A DNA stretch of 64,000 bases from Catonia carolina (Eukaryota; Arthropoda; Insecta; Hemiptera; Achilidae). The position numbers and the translations under genes were made by a program. A model generated the notes under the pieces. The model saw only the letters and a program-made list of their open reading frames with translations. It did not search any database and was not told the origin of the DNA. The stretch is taken from the NCBI GenBank assembly GCA_035578175.1, contig JAQMRL010000004.1:43667401-43731400 (forward strand). Direction: 5' to 3'. This document shows, in pieces, positions 22,800 through 33,910 of this stretch (position 1 is its first letter; each line of letters opens with the position of its first letter).

Positions 22800-22985
22800 T
22801 TTTTCTTTGTTCATTTAACGTCACATCAACTGCAGTGGTCATTAGCGACGACTTTCAGTTATAAAACTGTGAAGGATAAAATGATTTTTGTAAAGTATGA
22901 AAATATGCCGTGCCTGCGTGGGATTCAAACCCAAGACCGCATGATGAGAGGCTAGCACGTTACCAACTACGCCAACGCGGCCGGT
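22800..22985 (-). repeat. SINE2, full length
   Basis: On the minus strand the tRNA-like head reads GGCCGCGTTGGCGTAGTTGG, with box B GGGTTTGAATCCC. The tail ends CAGTTGATGTGACGTTAAAT. It is inserted in the Tc1-like element. Confidence 0.85.
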
Positions 22986-23099
22986 AAAAGTTTTTATTTG
23001 CATAACCATTTCAAATTGGTAATTTGTTACAATGTTACATAAGTAATAAAATGAAAGATAAATAAAAGTAATAAATTATTAATGAACACAATATGTTTC

Positions 23100-23295
23100 A
23101 TTAACCTTTATTTTAACTGATTTCCAGTAATATCTATGCACTGACAGGAACGAAACAAATGAGTCATAAGTGTTTTTGAAAAATTGCCAAGGTATCAACA
23201 GCGGTTCCTCTTCAATCAGCCTCATTAATTATTCATCGTCTGTTGCAATGATGTGAGAATAAACTTTTTCCTTCAAAAAGACTCATAGGAAAAAT
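23100..23295 (-). pseudogene. Tc1/mariner-like transposase C-terminal remnant
   Basis: The minus strand reads HLRFFL, a TGA in place of a conserved Trp, then VFLKEKVYSHI, followed by LIEEEPLLIPWQFFKNTYDS in neighbouring frames. DFFLWGFLKEKVY is the usual block after the last catalytic Asp in one insect Tc1/mariner group. Only the tail of the protein survives. It fits the terminal repeats that enclose it. Confidence 0.55.
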
Positions 23296-23349
23296 CTCAA
23301 ATGAAACTCAAGGGTACTTTTTATATATTTCTATTTATTATAATGTTAG

Positions 23350-23694
23350 TTGCAGGGCTAAAATAAATAGTTCTGTTTCTTATCACATGGTCAGCCAATT
23401 AAATGACTGAATCATTTAAGAACAGAAGAGGTAGAGGTGTAAAAGACACTAATCAGAGTTATCTCGTCTGAAAGTAATGGATTTCATTATACAGCCAGAC
23501 CCTGTGGTGAATGAAGTGAAAGTGTCATTTGCAGAGTGGAAAATATATGCTTTTCAGAGGGCCCGGCATGCTGATAAGTGTACTTTTCCACTCAGTGAGG
23601 AAGGCAACGGTAAACCACCTCACTCCTCGATTTACTTAGTAAAACCTCTACGGGTTCAAACCAGCCTTTTGGCTGATGACCTAAACAACAACAA
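23350..23694 (+). repeat. Family A retroposon
   Basis: Runs from TTGCAGGGCTAAAATAAATA to GCTGATGACCTAAACAACAA, lacking only the extreme 5' end. The internal frame from the ATG at 23477 is open to the (CAA)n tail. Confidence 0.88.
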
Positions 23695-23785
23695 TTTATT
23701 ATAACTGTTAAGTTTTCAGTCTGTACAGTGTGCGATTAGTCCAGAATATTAATTCAGAAATAGCAACCACTTCATGGGACCCAGG

Positions 23786-24625
23786 TACTTATTTGTCATA
23801 GTGTGTATGTCTTAAGAATTCGAGTAGTGCTTGCTGAAGATTAAAGACTGTACATAAATTGATCTTGGCAAAAAGAAAACTAGAAACTTGGCAATTGTTA
23901 CCCGCCTGCTGATATTGAATAAACTATAGTAGGCTACAACAATGATCAGTGGACTAAGATTTTAAAAATTGAAATTTTTATTTAATTCTGCCTCAACCAG
24001 TACCGAGTTAATAAAGATACCTATTATTGTGAATTTCCTGAATTAATTTAAACCACTGATAATTGTCCATGAATTTTTCAGTAATTAATAGTTATTATAC
24101 ATATCCTGAAATAAATAGGTATTGTATCCGGTTCTTTCCTGTAAAAAATTGATTAAGATTGGTAAATTGAAATGAATTTACCAATTAGTCATAAATTTTT
24201 CTTAAAAATTCAGATTAACTATTTTAATGAACGCAATTTTATTTCAAATAATATATATAAGAAATCTGTTGACTAAAAGGAATTTCATCCAATAATATAC
24301 AATGTTATATAAACCAGAATTATAAAATTCATTTTTTTCCCTAGTGTGTAACGTGCATTTTACTCATCCGGTGAAAGAAAATTATCTTTTTGGGATTTCG
24401 ACAGTTGACGCCGCCTTTTATGTGTCAACCTCCGACTACATCTCTATATAAACAATCTTCTCTACTCCATGGCCTCGTCCAGATTATCTCGAATTACGGA
24501 CTATTGAGATTTACTACCTCTCTTGCACCTTCTCATTGGACTCGAATCCATTATCCGCGCAATCCATCTTCCTCTTTTCAAATGCTCATATCAATGTAAT
24601 TACAGTTATCAAACTGAATTTTTAA
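23786..24625. other. AT-rich stretch without recognisable feature
   Basis: A 69-codon plus frame at 24390-24599 shows no motif. Nothing else is supported. Confidence 0.5.
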
Positions 24626-24629
24626 ACAT

Positions 24630-24705
24630 TTGCCTGAGTGAGATTCGAACCAAGACCGCATGATGAGAAGCGAGCACGGTACCAACTACGCCAATGCGGC
24701 CGGCA
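24630..24705 (-). repeat. SINE2 head fragment
   Basis: Minus strand GCCGGCCGCATTGGCGTAGT and TTCGAATCTCACTCAGGC match the SINE2 tRNA-like head. The body is absent. Confidence 0.75.
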
Positions 24706-24743
24706 TAAATCATTTATTAATATTAAAACACTAAATTATAAAA

Positions 24744-24809
24744 ATTTAAATAAAACGATCGCATTTTAAATCATTTATTAATATTAAAATGCCATCGTTT
24801 TATTTAAAT
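24744..24809. repeat. 26 bp near-perfect inverted repeat
   Basis: 24744-24769 and 24784-24809 are reverse complements with one mismatch (ATTTAAATAAAACGAT / ATCGTTTTATTTAAAT). The loop is 14 bases. The word AAATCATTTATTAATATTAA also occurs as a direct repeat at 24708 and 24769. Confidence 0.9.
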
Positions 24810-26250
24810 TGTTATAATATAATGTTTATACAGAATAAATTAAATTAAAAATTTCTATTTGTAAAGAGAAGTTAAATATTTTTTCACATTTTTTTGCACT
24901 ACTGCAGCTTACAAAACAGACCATGAAGAAAATATAAACTCAAAATAAATGGTCGAAAAAGTATACAGTGCAAAAATAATGAAACCTTATTTCCAGAAAT
25001 GAACTCGGTTACTCTACGTCAAGGGCTCACTTGTTCACACTCCCATATTTCCCGGGACGTACACACGTACGCACACTCACATTCACACGACGGGTATGAT
25101 ATAGTACTTCATGATCCTTTTCTCTCATCCTCTAGACTCCGAGAATATTATATTTCAGTCTTTGTTTTATGAAACTTGATTTACTAACCTAAAATTTCTC
25201 CGGTGGTTCGTTGTAAATCTATTTAATTCTTTCGTAATTAGTCTAAGGAAGGAAGGAAGGAAGTACGGATTCTTTCCTTTCTTTATTTAACAGGATGTTT
25301 TAAAACTTACTTCGTGCTTTAAATTCTATGAAAATACTGTTTATTTTTCGTAGAAATAATTCCGTTTTGTTTTAGGATAGATAAATATACTTTTTGTTAA
25401 TTTAACTACATTCACGGTGTACACTTTTGTTATTTTCAGCCGTCTTGGACTTAATGTTGATATATTTAGACCCACCCTTCTTTCTTTTGTTTACCACGGA
25501 GAGTAACTTACATTCCCTTTTCCCAAATTTAGACGCGTAAATATTGTAATGTACACGGGCAGGAGGGGCAATTTTTTCTTGTCTATGGGGTTCTTACAGT
25601 GAAATTTATTGCCTTCCGGACACCGTTACCGTACAATCACTTGTAATTTTTCTAGTATAGGGTAGAATGTTCTATTAATATGTCATTTATATTATTTATC
25701 CTTCGAGAAAGTTATTTTGTTTTTATATAATTATTGTTCTTATATAAAACTAACTGTTCCAATAAAGTAGTCTATAATGAAATTTAAAATCAAGACATAA
25801 TAAATTTAATTTGAGGAATTTCTTTTATTGTTGTCGGTTAATATATACATAATATTACTTAGTTTCTAGTTGTCTTCTCCTAAAACAGTTAAGGCGTACC
25901 GCCTGTTCCGGTTCTCAAGAAATTCATTCATAGCCATCTTTTCGTCGGGCTTCCCACAAATCGCCTTCCTCTTAGTCTTTACTTTGTAGCTTCTCGTGGA
26001 TGTCTATCATGATCCATACTTCCCATGCGTTGTTCCAGTTTTCTTAATATTGTCGTATTGTAATACAGTGTATATACAAATTGCATAATTACTGCTACAG
26101 CTTTTCACATAAAGTAAAAAGCTCATTTTCACAGTTTGTGTTATACTACTGTTCCTTGCCCTTGAACGGATATCTTTCGGATCCACATATCAAAGTTAGG
26201 AATACTATCAAATTGTAAAATGTCTTCTTCATGTTTTCGTCAGTTGAGGC
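24810..26250. other. AT-rich stretch without recognisable feature
   Basis: Only a (GGAA)n run at about 25245-25263 stands out. No gene or repeat family recognised. Confidence 0.55.
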
Positions 26251-26252
26251 TT

Positions 26253-26532
26253 ATTCCCATGACGCTAATTTACTAGCTGCTAGTAGACTAGGATCTAATA
26301 CTAGGAACGTCGTGGGAACGAATAACTAGCAGCTAAATCAGTTGAACCGCTAGTGTACTACCGCGCTGGTGACTAAGAACATGTTTGATTTTACTAGCGC
26401 TAATAGGGGAGAAAAGGTCACATGATTGACCAGTGCTAATAAATAAACTAGCACGGTGTGAACGTTTGGAAACGTTGCTAGTTAATAATAAGCTGCAAGT
26501 ACTAGCAGCTAGTAAACTAGCGTCGTGGAAAT
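26253..26532. mobile_element. CTAG-rich inverted-repeat element, copy 1
   Basis: 26253-26285 is the inverse of 26500-26532 with few mismatches (ACTAGCTGCTAGT / ACTAGCAGCTAGT, GACGCTA / TAGCGTC). The interior has many CTAG and CTAGC words and contains TGATTTTACTAGCGCTAA. It is a non-coding, MITE-like element. A related copy interrupted by mariner 2 lies at 59607-60905. Confidence 0.78.
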
Positions 26533-26549
26533 ATATCTTAGGGATGTTT

Positions 26550-26728
26550 TTGTTAGTTTGTTTTTATTTGTTTAAAGTCGCATCAACTGCTTGGCTGTTA
26601 GCGACTACGGTGGAATATGTAAATATGGGATTTAACTTGCGAAAATTTCCAGACCCTGGCCGAGAATCGAACCCGGGACCTCCACGTGGTAGGCTAAAGT
26701 GATAACCACTACGCTACAGAGGCAGCAA
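26550..26728 (-). repeat. SINE3, tRNA-Val-like head, with target duplication
   Basis: The minus strand begins CTGCCTCTGTAGCGTAGTGG, then TTATCACTTT and box B GGTTCGATTCTC. This resembles the D arm and T arm of tRNA-Val. The body ends GCAGTTGATGCGACTTTAAA. GGATGTTT occurs at 26542-26549 and 26729-26736, a plausible target-site duplication. Confidence 0.82.
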
Positions 26729-26736
26729 GGATGTTT

Positions 26737-27224
26737 CTATTGTACCGTAAATAACCAGAAATTGATTCAACTTAATGCAGATGTCGTCATCTATGGGAAA
26801 TGTTACGTCAATGCCTTGGCATTTAAAGTGTGATACTTGTTCTACAATTTCATTACCCAATATTGTTTTGCTGCGAATTTGTTCCTTACCCATAAAAGTT
26901 ATCTTTATTCGTTTCGCAAAATTTTACACACGGTGTTAAAATTCAGGAAAGAAACGAAAAATTAATTGGTTTTGTAACATACAATAAACAATTAGTAAAT
27001 TACTAAAAAAGCTAATCGGCCGAAACATCCAGATTCAAGTTTTAAACTAATTATTATAGGATATTAATTCAAATTACCTTCAATTACCATCGATTAGAAT
27101 AGATTTAGAACCGTGAAAACTTTTAAATTTGAATTATGATTTAGGCCTACAAATTCTGTAGCTAAGGGCTTAAATCATAGAAGGCTATTCTATAATACGA
27201 TGCCCTATTACGTTAAGATAATTG
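26737..27224. other. stretch without recognisable feature
   Basis: Nothing supported on either strand. Confidence 0.5.
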
Positions 27225-27227
27225 CCG

Positions 27228-27322
27228 GTACTGTATTGCTTATGCAAAGCTTTGGCTTTGCATCTAAGCCGTCGGATTATGCATAATACTTGGGCAACAA
27301 GGCTTACCCAAGAATATATATA
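27228..27322. repeat. pair of short hairpins
   Basis: ATGCAAAGC TTTG GCTTTGCAT forms a 9 bp stem. About 40 bp later CTTGGG and CCCAAG enclose a 12-base loop. No RNA family recognised. Confidence 0.5.
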
Positions 27323-27546
27323 TACTGGATGTTTCTCTCAATATTTACGTCACAGCAAGTAAGGCTTAACAACTACGAGTTCTATTCAAATAGAAGGATG
27401 ATGAATTATGTATTTGTTATGTACCTGCACTTGACTTTTTATTTATAAGGATGTATTGAAATAGTTTTGGAAATATGTATTTTCAAGTTTATGTTTTATT
27501 AATTAAAGAAAACAAAGAATATCTTACGAAATTTAAACTTAGAAAT

Positions 27547-27618
27547 TAAGTTAGGTACCCCTACGGGACCTGACACGAACATTTTTATCAAAATCGGTGA
27601 ACCGGAACTTGTAGTTGA
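27547..27618 (+). repeat. Family B internal scrap
   Basis: Contains GACACGAACATTTTTATCAA followed by ATCGGTGAACCGGAA. Only about 70 bp survive. Confidence 0.75.
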
Positions 27619-28283
27619 AACACAGAGGTTTGAAACTAAAATAAAATGATTTTAATTAATAAAAACATTGAAATTAAACTAAAACAAAAATTGAAATTAC
27701 AAATTTACTTGATCTGTTCTTAGCATAATTATTGATGTCACTTTTATATAATTCTACTTATGTTAATACTTTAAATTGAATACAAATTAATGCAATAAGA
27801 AATATATTTTATGTAATATTTTATATATATAAATATATTTTATAACATGTTCTAAATATTATACAAGCAGACTACAACTAATTTTAAAATTACACTAAAG
27901 AAACTGGGAGAGTTTCATCATATAATGAACAATCCGGATAGGTAGGCTATAGTTTATTATATCATCCTCCAGGCTGAAGTTAGTTGAAAGATTCAGAGGA
28001 CTTGATCAAAGAAGGATTTATTAGCTGAGTAATTTTACACGGTTCAACAAATTCTGACCTATTACGTTTTATGGCTGACAAAATTAAAACTGTCACGCGA
28101 TCGCTAGCATCCGGTAATCGAAACATGAAAAGAAGTATTACAATGTTTTTGACAGATTAAACGGCCGCCTTGTTAGCTCAATTTCAATACGCTTTAATGT
28201 TCAATCAATGACGTCTAGTTCAACTTTCGGTTTCGGTAAGAAACATTTGAAATGAATCTTATAACGCAACTTTACTGGAGTGT
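27619..28283. other. AT-rich stretch without recognisable feature
   Basis: No supported feature. Confidence 0.5.
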
Positions 28284-28680
28284 GTTGTTTATTGTTTAGG
28301 TCATCAGCCGAAAGGCTGGTTTGAACCACTAGAGGCTTTACTAAGTAAAACGAGGAGTGAGCTGGTTTACCATTGCGTTCCTCAGTGAGTGGAAAAGTAT
28401 GCTTATCAGTACGCCAGGCCCTCTGAAAAGCATCTACTTTCCACCTTGCAAATGACATCGTCACTTCATTCACCACAGAGTCTGGCTGTATAATGAAATT
28501 CATTACTCTCAGAGGAGATAACTCTCACTAATGTATTTTATACCTCTACCTTTCCTGTTATTGAATGCTTCAGTAATTTAATTGGCTGACCATGTGATAA
28601 GAACCAGAATTATTTATTTTAGCCCTGCAACTAAAAGATTGAATGTAAATAATTTGACGCTCCACCTGTCTGTTATGGGC
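28284..28680 (-). repeat. Family A retroposon, full length
   Basis: Runs from TTGTTTATTGTTTAGGTCAT to CCACCTGTCTGTTATGGGC. The minus-strand internal frame is open from an ATG at 28503 and continues past the element end to 28201. Confidence 0.88.
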
Positions 28681-29255
28681 ATCTGTTACTGAAGTAATGA
28701 TCCAAAAAGGGGAAAAATTAATAAACATAACTAACTTCCTTGAATTTATTATTTTCTTGAAAAAATATCCTGAGAGAACTTATCTTTTATTCCCTACAGT
28801 TTTTCACGAATTCTTAAAATAGAAAGGGGATATTGTTATGGAGTAGGGTAGACCTAACGCAGACGATAAAATAAAGTGTAGGGGAGCGGTTTATACAACC
28901 TACCCCTAACATACTTACATTTATAGGTCTTGGTTAATAATAAACTTTTTAGCATACACTTTAATACCAAAAAAATTTCAGCAATTTTTATAGAAAAAAT
29001 TATAAGTTTTTATATCAGAAATTAACGCAAATTATGTGAATAAAAAACTAGAAACTATAATAACAATCAAAAACACTATGTTGCTATTATTTTACGACTA
29101 AATACCGAAACATTGTTTGAACAACAGTATTTAAACTCTGTTACACTTATAAAACTAATTAAAAAACATATAAAAACAAATAAATAATCGTGCGCGGGTG
29201 TATTAACACATAGGCACACTGTTTACACGTAAGCAACTATACACTTACAATGAAC
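28681..29255. other. AT-rich stretch without recognisable feature
   Basis: No supported feature. Confidence 0.5.
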
Positions 29256-29422
29256 TCCGAACGATATTCCATTCTTGAGATATTATGTTAACATGCGCGC
29301 GCGGAGAGAAAGAGACCACACGTTAAAAACATGTTTTATTTTGTTCAAGGTGCCTGAAAACGTGTATTTCCGGTGAAAAATGGATTTCGAAAAATCGTTA
29401 TGAAAACAATACTTTTCTTCCT
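29256..29422 (-). repeat. Family B terminal fragment
   Basis: Contains TCCATTCTTGAGATATTATG, TTAAAAACATGTTTTATTTT and TTCCGGTGAAAAATGG, which is one end of family B. The CA site of other copies is replaced by GCGCGCGCGG. Confidence 0.8.
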
Positions 29423-29469
29423 AAATCTTTTTTTTATTTCTTATCGGGAACTTCATTTTATTAAAACAC

Positions 29470-29600
29470 ACCCAATTAGATCGCTGCTTTTCCCTATATT
29501 TTTTAACATGATTCGGCATGAATTTTTGAACAGAGACCCCTGTGAGAGTGGAGTTTGTTCAGGAATAGCTACCAGCTGGTCACCATACTAAGTCGCTTGC
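29470..29600 (+). repeat. Family D repeat copy
   Basis: ACCAGCTGGTCACCATACTA and AGTCGCTTGCC parallel GTCAGCTGGTCATTGTATGA and AGTCGCTC at 35037-35210. Both copies lie just downstream of a family B end. Function and origin unknown. Confidence 0.5.
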
Positions 29601-29683
29601 CTAACCAGTATTGCTTAGCAAATAATAACGTCTTTCTACCACCTGACTGACTGGGCTGGCCCGAGGGCTACATTTTCATATAT

Positions 29684-30076
29684 TGCCCATAACAGGCAGG
29701 TGGAGTGTTAAATTATTTGTAATCGATCTGCTAGTTCCAGGGCTTACAAAAAATAGTTCAGTTTCGTATCACATGGTCAGCCAATTAAAATACTGAAGCT
29801 TTTAATAACAGAAAAGGTAGAGGTATAAAAGACATTAGTCAGAGTTATCTACTCTGACAGTAATGAATTTCATTATACAGCCACACCAAGTGGTGAATGA
29901 AGTGACGATGTCATTTGCAAGGTGGAAAGTGGATGCTTTTCAGAGGGCCTGGCATGCTGATAAGCATACTTTGCCACTCACTGAGGAACGCAATGGTAAA
30001 CCACCTAACTTCTTGTTTTACTTAGTAAAGCCTCTAGAGGTTCAAACCAGTTTTTCGGCTGATGACCTAAACAAAA
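29684..30076 (+). repeat. Family A retroposon, full length
   Basis: Runs from GCCCATAACAGGCAGGTGGA to GCTGATGACCTAAACAAAAA. The internal frame from ATG 29863 is open into flanking DNA. Confidence 0.9.
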
Positions 30077-30750
30077 ATTTATATTGGGCAAGGAGAAAGT
30101 AAATTAAAGTGAATTAATCAGTCAATCGGTGAAGGTACTCTCATTAGTAGAGATATTCTTATTATATTTTTAGAAGTAACGAAAAAATCTCATAATGTAA
30201 ACTGTAAAATCGTATTTATTCTTAAAAATTCTCAAATAATTAACAAAAATGTACCACAAATATTTGGTATGAAAGATATTTCATTAATATGCTGATAAAA
30301 ACAATAGAATAGGAACGAAATGTAATTATATTCGATTTCTTTACAGCATATCATTGTTAAAAAAAATTTAAAACACAAAATTACAGAAAGTTATACAATT
30401 GAATACAACTGTATAAATTTGTACTGGATTCTTGGCTATTGAAAACCTCAAATAACAAACTCAACAAGATAACTCAGAGATACCAAAATAAATTCTTTCC
30501 AAATATTACAAATGCCGCATCGTTTAGACCTACCACAAAGAAACAATGAAATCCAAGAATATTTCTAAGTGTCTTTGGTGAAAAAAGAAATACAACATTC
30601 TTTTAATACTGTGAACCAAAGTTGAATTGAAATCATGAAAAAATCCTTTGCTTTACATTGATCTGTTGGATAATAAAAAATACAAATACAACTATTCAAA
30701 ACGTTACCAAAACCGATTAAATATTGCACTATTGTTTTTTTATTTATCCG
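30077..30750. other. AT-rich stretch without recognisable feature
   Basis: No supported feature. Confidence 0.5.
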
Positions 30751-30762
30751 TTATTAAATTTA

Positions 30763-30944
30763 TTTTTTTAACGTTGCATCAACTGCAACGGTCATTAGCG
30801 ACGACGTTGGGGTGTAACTGTTTACAATGGAAGTTGAAATGATTTTTTGTAATGTATGAAATTATGGCTGCCTGAGCGGGATTCGAACCCACGACCGCAT
30901 GATGTGAGGCGAGCACGTTACCAACTACGCCAATGCGGCCCGCA
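30763..30944 (-). repeat. SINE2, full length with 12 bp target duplication
   Basis: TTATTAAATTTA occurs at 30751-30762 and 30945-30956, an exact 12 bp target-site duplication. Between them the minus strand runs from GGGCCGCATTGGCGTAGTTG with box B GGGTTCGAATCCC to GCAGTTGATGCAACGTT and an A-run. This is the clearest retroposition event in the window. Confidence 0.95.
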
Positions 30945-31203
30945 TTATTAAATTTAGTTTTATGTTTTATGTTAATATTTAAAAAGTCCCGAACACCATG
31001 TTGACACTTGAACAATTTTTTAAATTAAAGTTTAAATTTTTTTTAATATTTTGAAGTACAGGAATTTAATTTTCCCACAAACAACGTTTTTACAGTTGGT
31101 ACCACACAACTTCTTCACATAAGAATGTAAATATTTTAAAAGATGTATTCATTATTTTATTTTATTTTTAAGTCACATTGTTATACGCTTGTTATACACA
31201 TTG

Positions 31204-31204
<1 letters not shown>

Positions 31205-31242
<38 letters not shown>
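31205..31242. repeat. (TA)n microsatellite
   Basis: About 17 uninterrupted TA units. Confidence 0.95.
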
Positions 31243-31289
31243 CATATTATATTAGTTATACGCGACTTTTGGGTTTGTGGAACAATGGG

Positions 31290-31388
31290 GTTTAACGTGT
31301 AATAATTTCCAGACTTTAGCCGAGAACAGGACCCAGGATCTTCCGATTTGTAGTCCAGCAAACTGATCACTAAACCGCAGACCGACTC
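31290..31388 (-). repeat. SINE3 fragment, degenerate
   Basis: Plus strand AATTTCCAGACTTTAGCCGA and GACCCAGGATCTTCC correspond to the head/body junction of the SINE3 copy at 26550-26728. Sequence has drifted strongly. Confidence 0.55.
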
Positions 31389-31505
31389 TTCTTCAAAATT
31401 TCACTCATCTTTTATAGACAACGAAAAAACCGTTTTTAGAAACGGTAAAAGAAATTCATAAAATATGAATTGATTTCTTTAATAAGTTGAACATGAATAT
31501 TTATA

Positions 31506-31665
31506 GAAACGTTTCTGTAGCGTGATGGTTACATAGCGCTTGATTACGTAGCGGGCTAGCTTACAAACTGAAAGTTCACGGGTTCGATTCTCAGTTAGTG
31601 TCTGCAAATCGTCACAAGTCCAAATTCACCGTTATCACAAATGACCAAGCTATTGATGTAACAGA
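31506..31665 (+). repeat. SINE5, tRNA-like head
   Basis: CTGTAGCGTGATGGTTACAT serves as a box A-like region and CACGGGTTCGATTCTCAG as box B. The spacing between the boxes is stretched. The tail reads AAATGACCAAGCTATTGATG, similar to the SINE2 and SINE3 tails. A second partial copy lies at 57380-57466. Confidence 0.6.
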
Positions 31666-33910
31666 AAATAAGTTCAAAATCACCGCAGAAACAAAATTCT
31701 ACATAATTTTTAATTGAGAATTTTAAACATTTAATAATTTTTTAATTTAACCTTTTCGTACGGATTCCTCTTAAACATATATGTGTTGTTTTTTTATGTT
31801 AGATAAGAAGAACCAAGGAAAACATTAACATAAGATGAATCATGTCACTTATTTATACGTTAAAGAGATTCTCTTTAAAAAGTACATCATTAAAAATACG
31901 CAAATAAATAAATAAATGACTTTTACAAACGTGCACACAAAAATACATCGAATGAATTTGCAAGTAAGTTATACAGTATTCCAGGATGTTACGGACTATT
32001 GAAATCCTTGGAGACATCCCTTTTACTTTACCTTTCAAAGAAACCTCTTTTCCGATACCGCAGATCCTTCAGGATTTCCTGTACGACCCCAGAGCTTTCT
32101 ACATCATAAATCGAAAATTACGGTAGACTTATCTTTTATAAAGTAACCAACATTTGTGAGTTTAAAATTTATCGATTGTCACCCTCTTAGGCAAGTTTTC
32201 ATTATTTTACTTGCTTTCATTTAAAATTTGCAATAAACACATAGCTTGAGTTAAACTTCAAATAAAAATAAACAAATTTAAAATTCTCTTTCTCAAATTC
32301 ATGTAATTATAGTTATAAAAAATCTAGAGGAAAATTGAAATAAACCGAGACGACATATTGAATCGAACCAAGTACACAAGAGTATTTATTTTAAACTTAA
32401 CGTTAAATATGTACTTCCACGAAGAGTAAAAGCCAAACAATAAATGAACAAAAGAATAATAAAAGCCAACACTGTACACTAGTAAGCATATGAAAATGTA
32501 TGGTACAAAAGAGATAATAGGAATGGTTAAAAATTACACACATGATCTAAAACCGGTCCTAAAAACAAAACGAAAATTGTAGTTACAAAATTTTGAGTTA
32601 ATTTATTACTTACAGTTTATTATCTACTGACAAAGGTGAAGAAAAGATGAGTAAATTCTCAGCAACTTACCTAAAACAAAACAAAAAAGAATTATAATAT
32701 AATATATATTTTTTTTCTTTAATGAAAAGAAAACGTAATAAGAGCTGTCTCCATGGCATAATTGTAGAGTCGTGATCTCAGTTTTCCGGAAATTTGTTAT
32801 ACCTTGATACTTTTGGTTGGTTAAACAGGTGATCTAAGCCAAAGTAATCATTAATGGTGCGCATAAAACTTAAAATTAAATAAAAAGTAAAATTTACCAA
32901 AAATGAACGTTTTACGTGTAAATTTACTTTCAAGTTCCATTTTTACATGTCTTACAAAATTTATAATTTTATTTCAACTTAAAAAACAGAATTTGCATTC
33001 ATAGATGTTAGATTCTTTGAATTTCAAGCTTATTATTAATTCAGTAATTTTTCAAAAATTAACCAAACGACTGTTAAAATAATTGAATGAAATAATAAAT
33101 AAATGATTAATGAATGAATTTATGCTTTTAAAGAAAAAAAGTTTAAAAACAAAAATAAAATTAGAAGTCTGGAATTGGCTCGGAGACGTTAAATATTAAG
33201 GTCGTATCCCTGATAAGTGTTAAGACATCCGGTTTTGAATCCCAATATAACACGTGAACGTAGAAAATAAAATATAAAAAAACTATTGACAGTACAATGC
33301 TAAAGATTGTTAAATATTATTAAACAATATGGTAGAATAAATAATAAATTATTACTGGAGAGAATTGAAATTTTAATAATAATAATTCATTTTGAAACCC
33401 ACGCTATGCAGCATCATAAAATACAATGTAATTGAAATGCAACAAAGATTATGAGTTCGAGTGCCTAATTATATCGTCAGATAAAATGCTTTAAATACAG
33501 AACGTCACGAACAATGATATGTAAATATATTGAAATTAATTCTACCATTATTTACAACGGTACAATAATTATTATTTTATAGCCCAGTAATATTATGTTA
33601 TTTTATTTAAATTTTACAGCATTTTAAATAATCAAATAAATTTATGAATTACACTCAATGTAGGTGGATGAAGAGCAAAAAACAAAAAACGACGGATGTA
33701 CTAGATGGCCCGAAAGTTACTTTAGCCCCATCGGGGATGGAATTTAGTTTCATGTCACAGACGCATTTAATTATGGATTGGCGTAAACGATTTTTTTTTA
33801 CAGAAAAATGTGTTTTCCTGAATAGAAAACTGTATTTAAAAGGTAAGAATCCACGCGAATTTCATCACATATTTTTCTCTTCACTTTTCTCAATAATAAT
33901 ACATGTGGAT
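31666..33910. other. long AT-rich stretch without recognisable feature
   Basis: Read on both strands; only chance frames such as 33644-33919 (+) and 31853-32038 (-). Weak tRNA-like words near 32750 and 33190 were not accepted. Confidence 0.5.

Larger units (their letters stand above)
22636..23785 (-). mobile_element. Tc1/mariner-like element with ~100 bp terminal repeats
   Basis: TA at 22634-22635 and 23786-23787 flank inverted repeats about 95-110 bp long. The left end reads CTAGGGTGTCCCACGAAGAG and the inverse of the right end reads CCTGGGTCCCATGAAGTGG. Both continue into TTGCTATTT.TGAATT and TACAGACTG.AAACTT. A SINE2 (about 22800-22985) and a family A copy (23350-23694) are nested inside, and a transposase remnant lies between them. 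Confidence 0.82.

Noticed and set aside
32750..33270. Weak tRNA-like words (GGCATAATTGTAGAGTCG, CCGGTTTTGAATCCC)
   Set aside because: The box A to box B arrangement is incomplete and there is no second copy to support a SINE.
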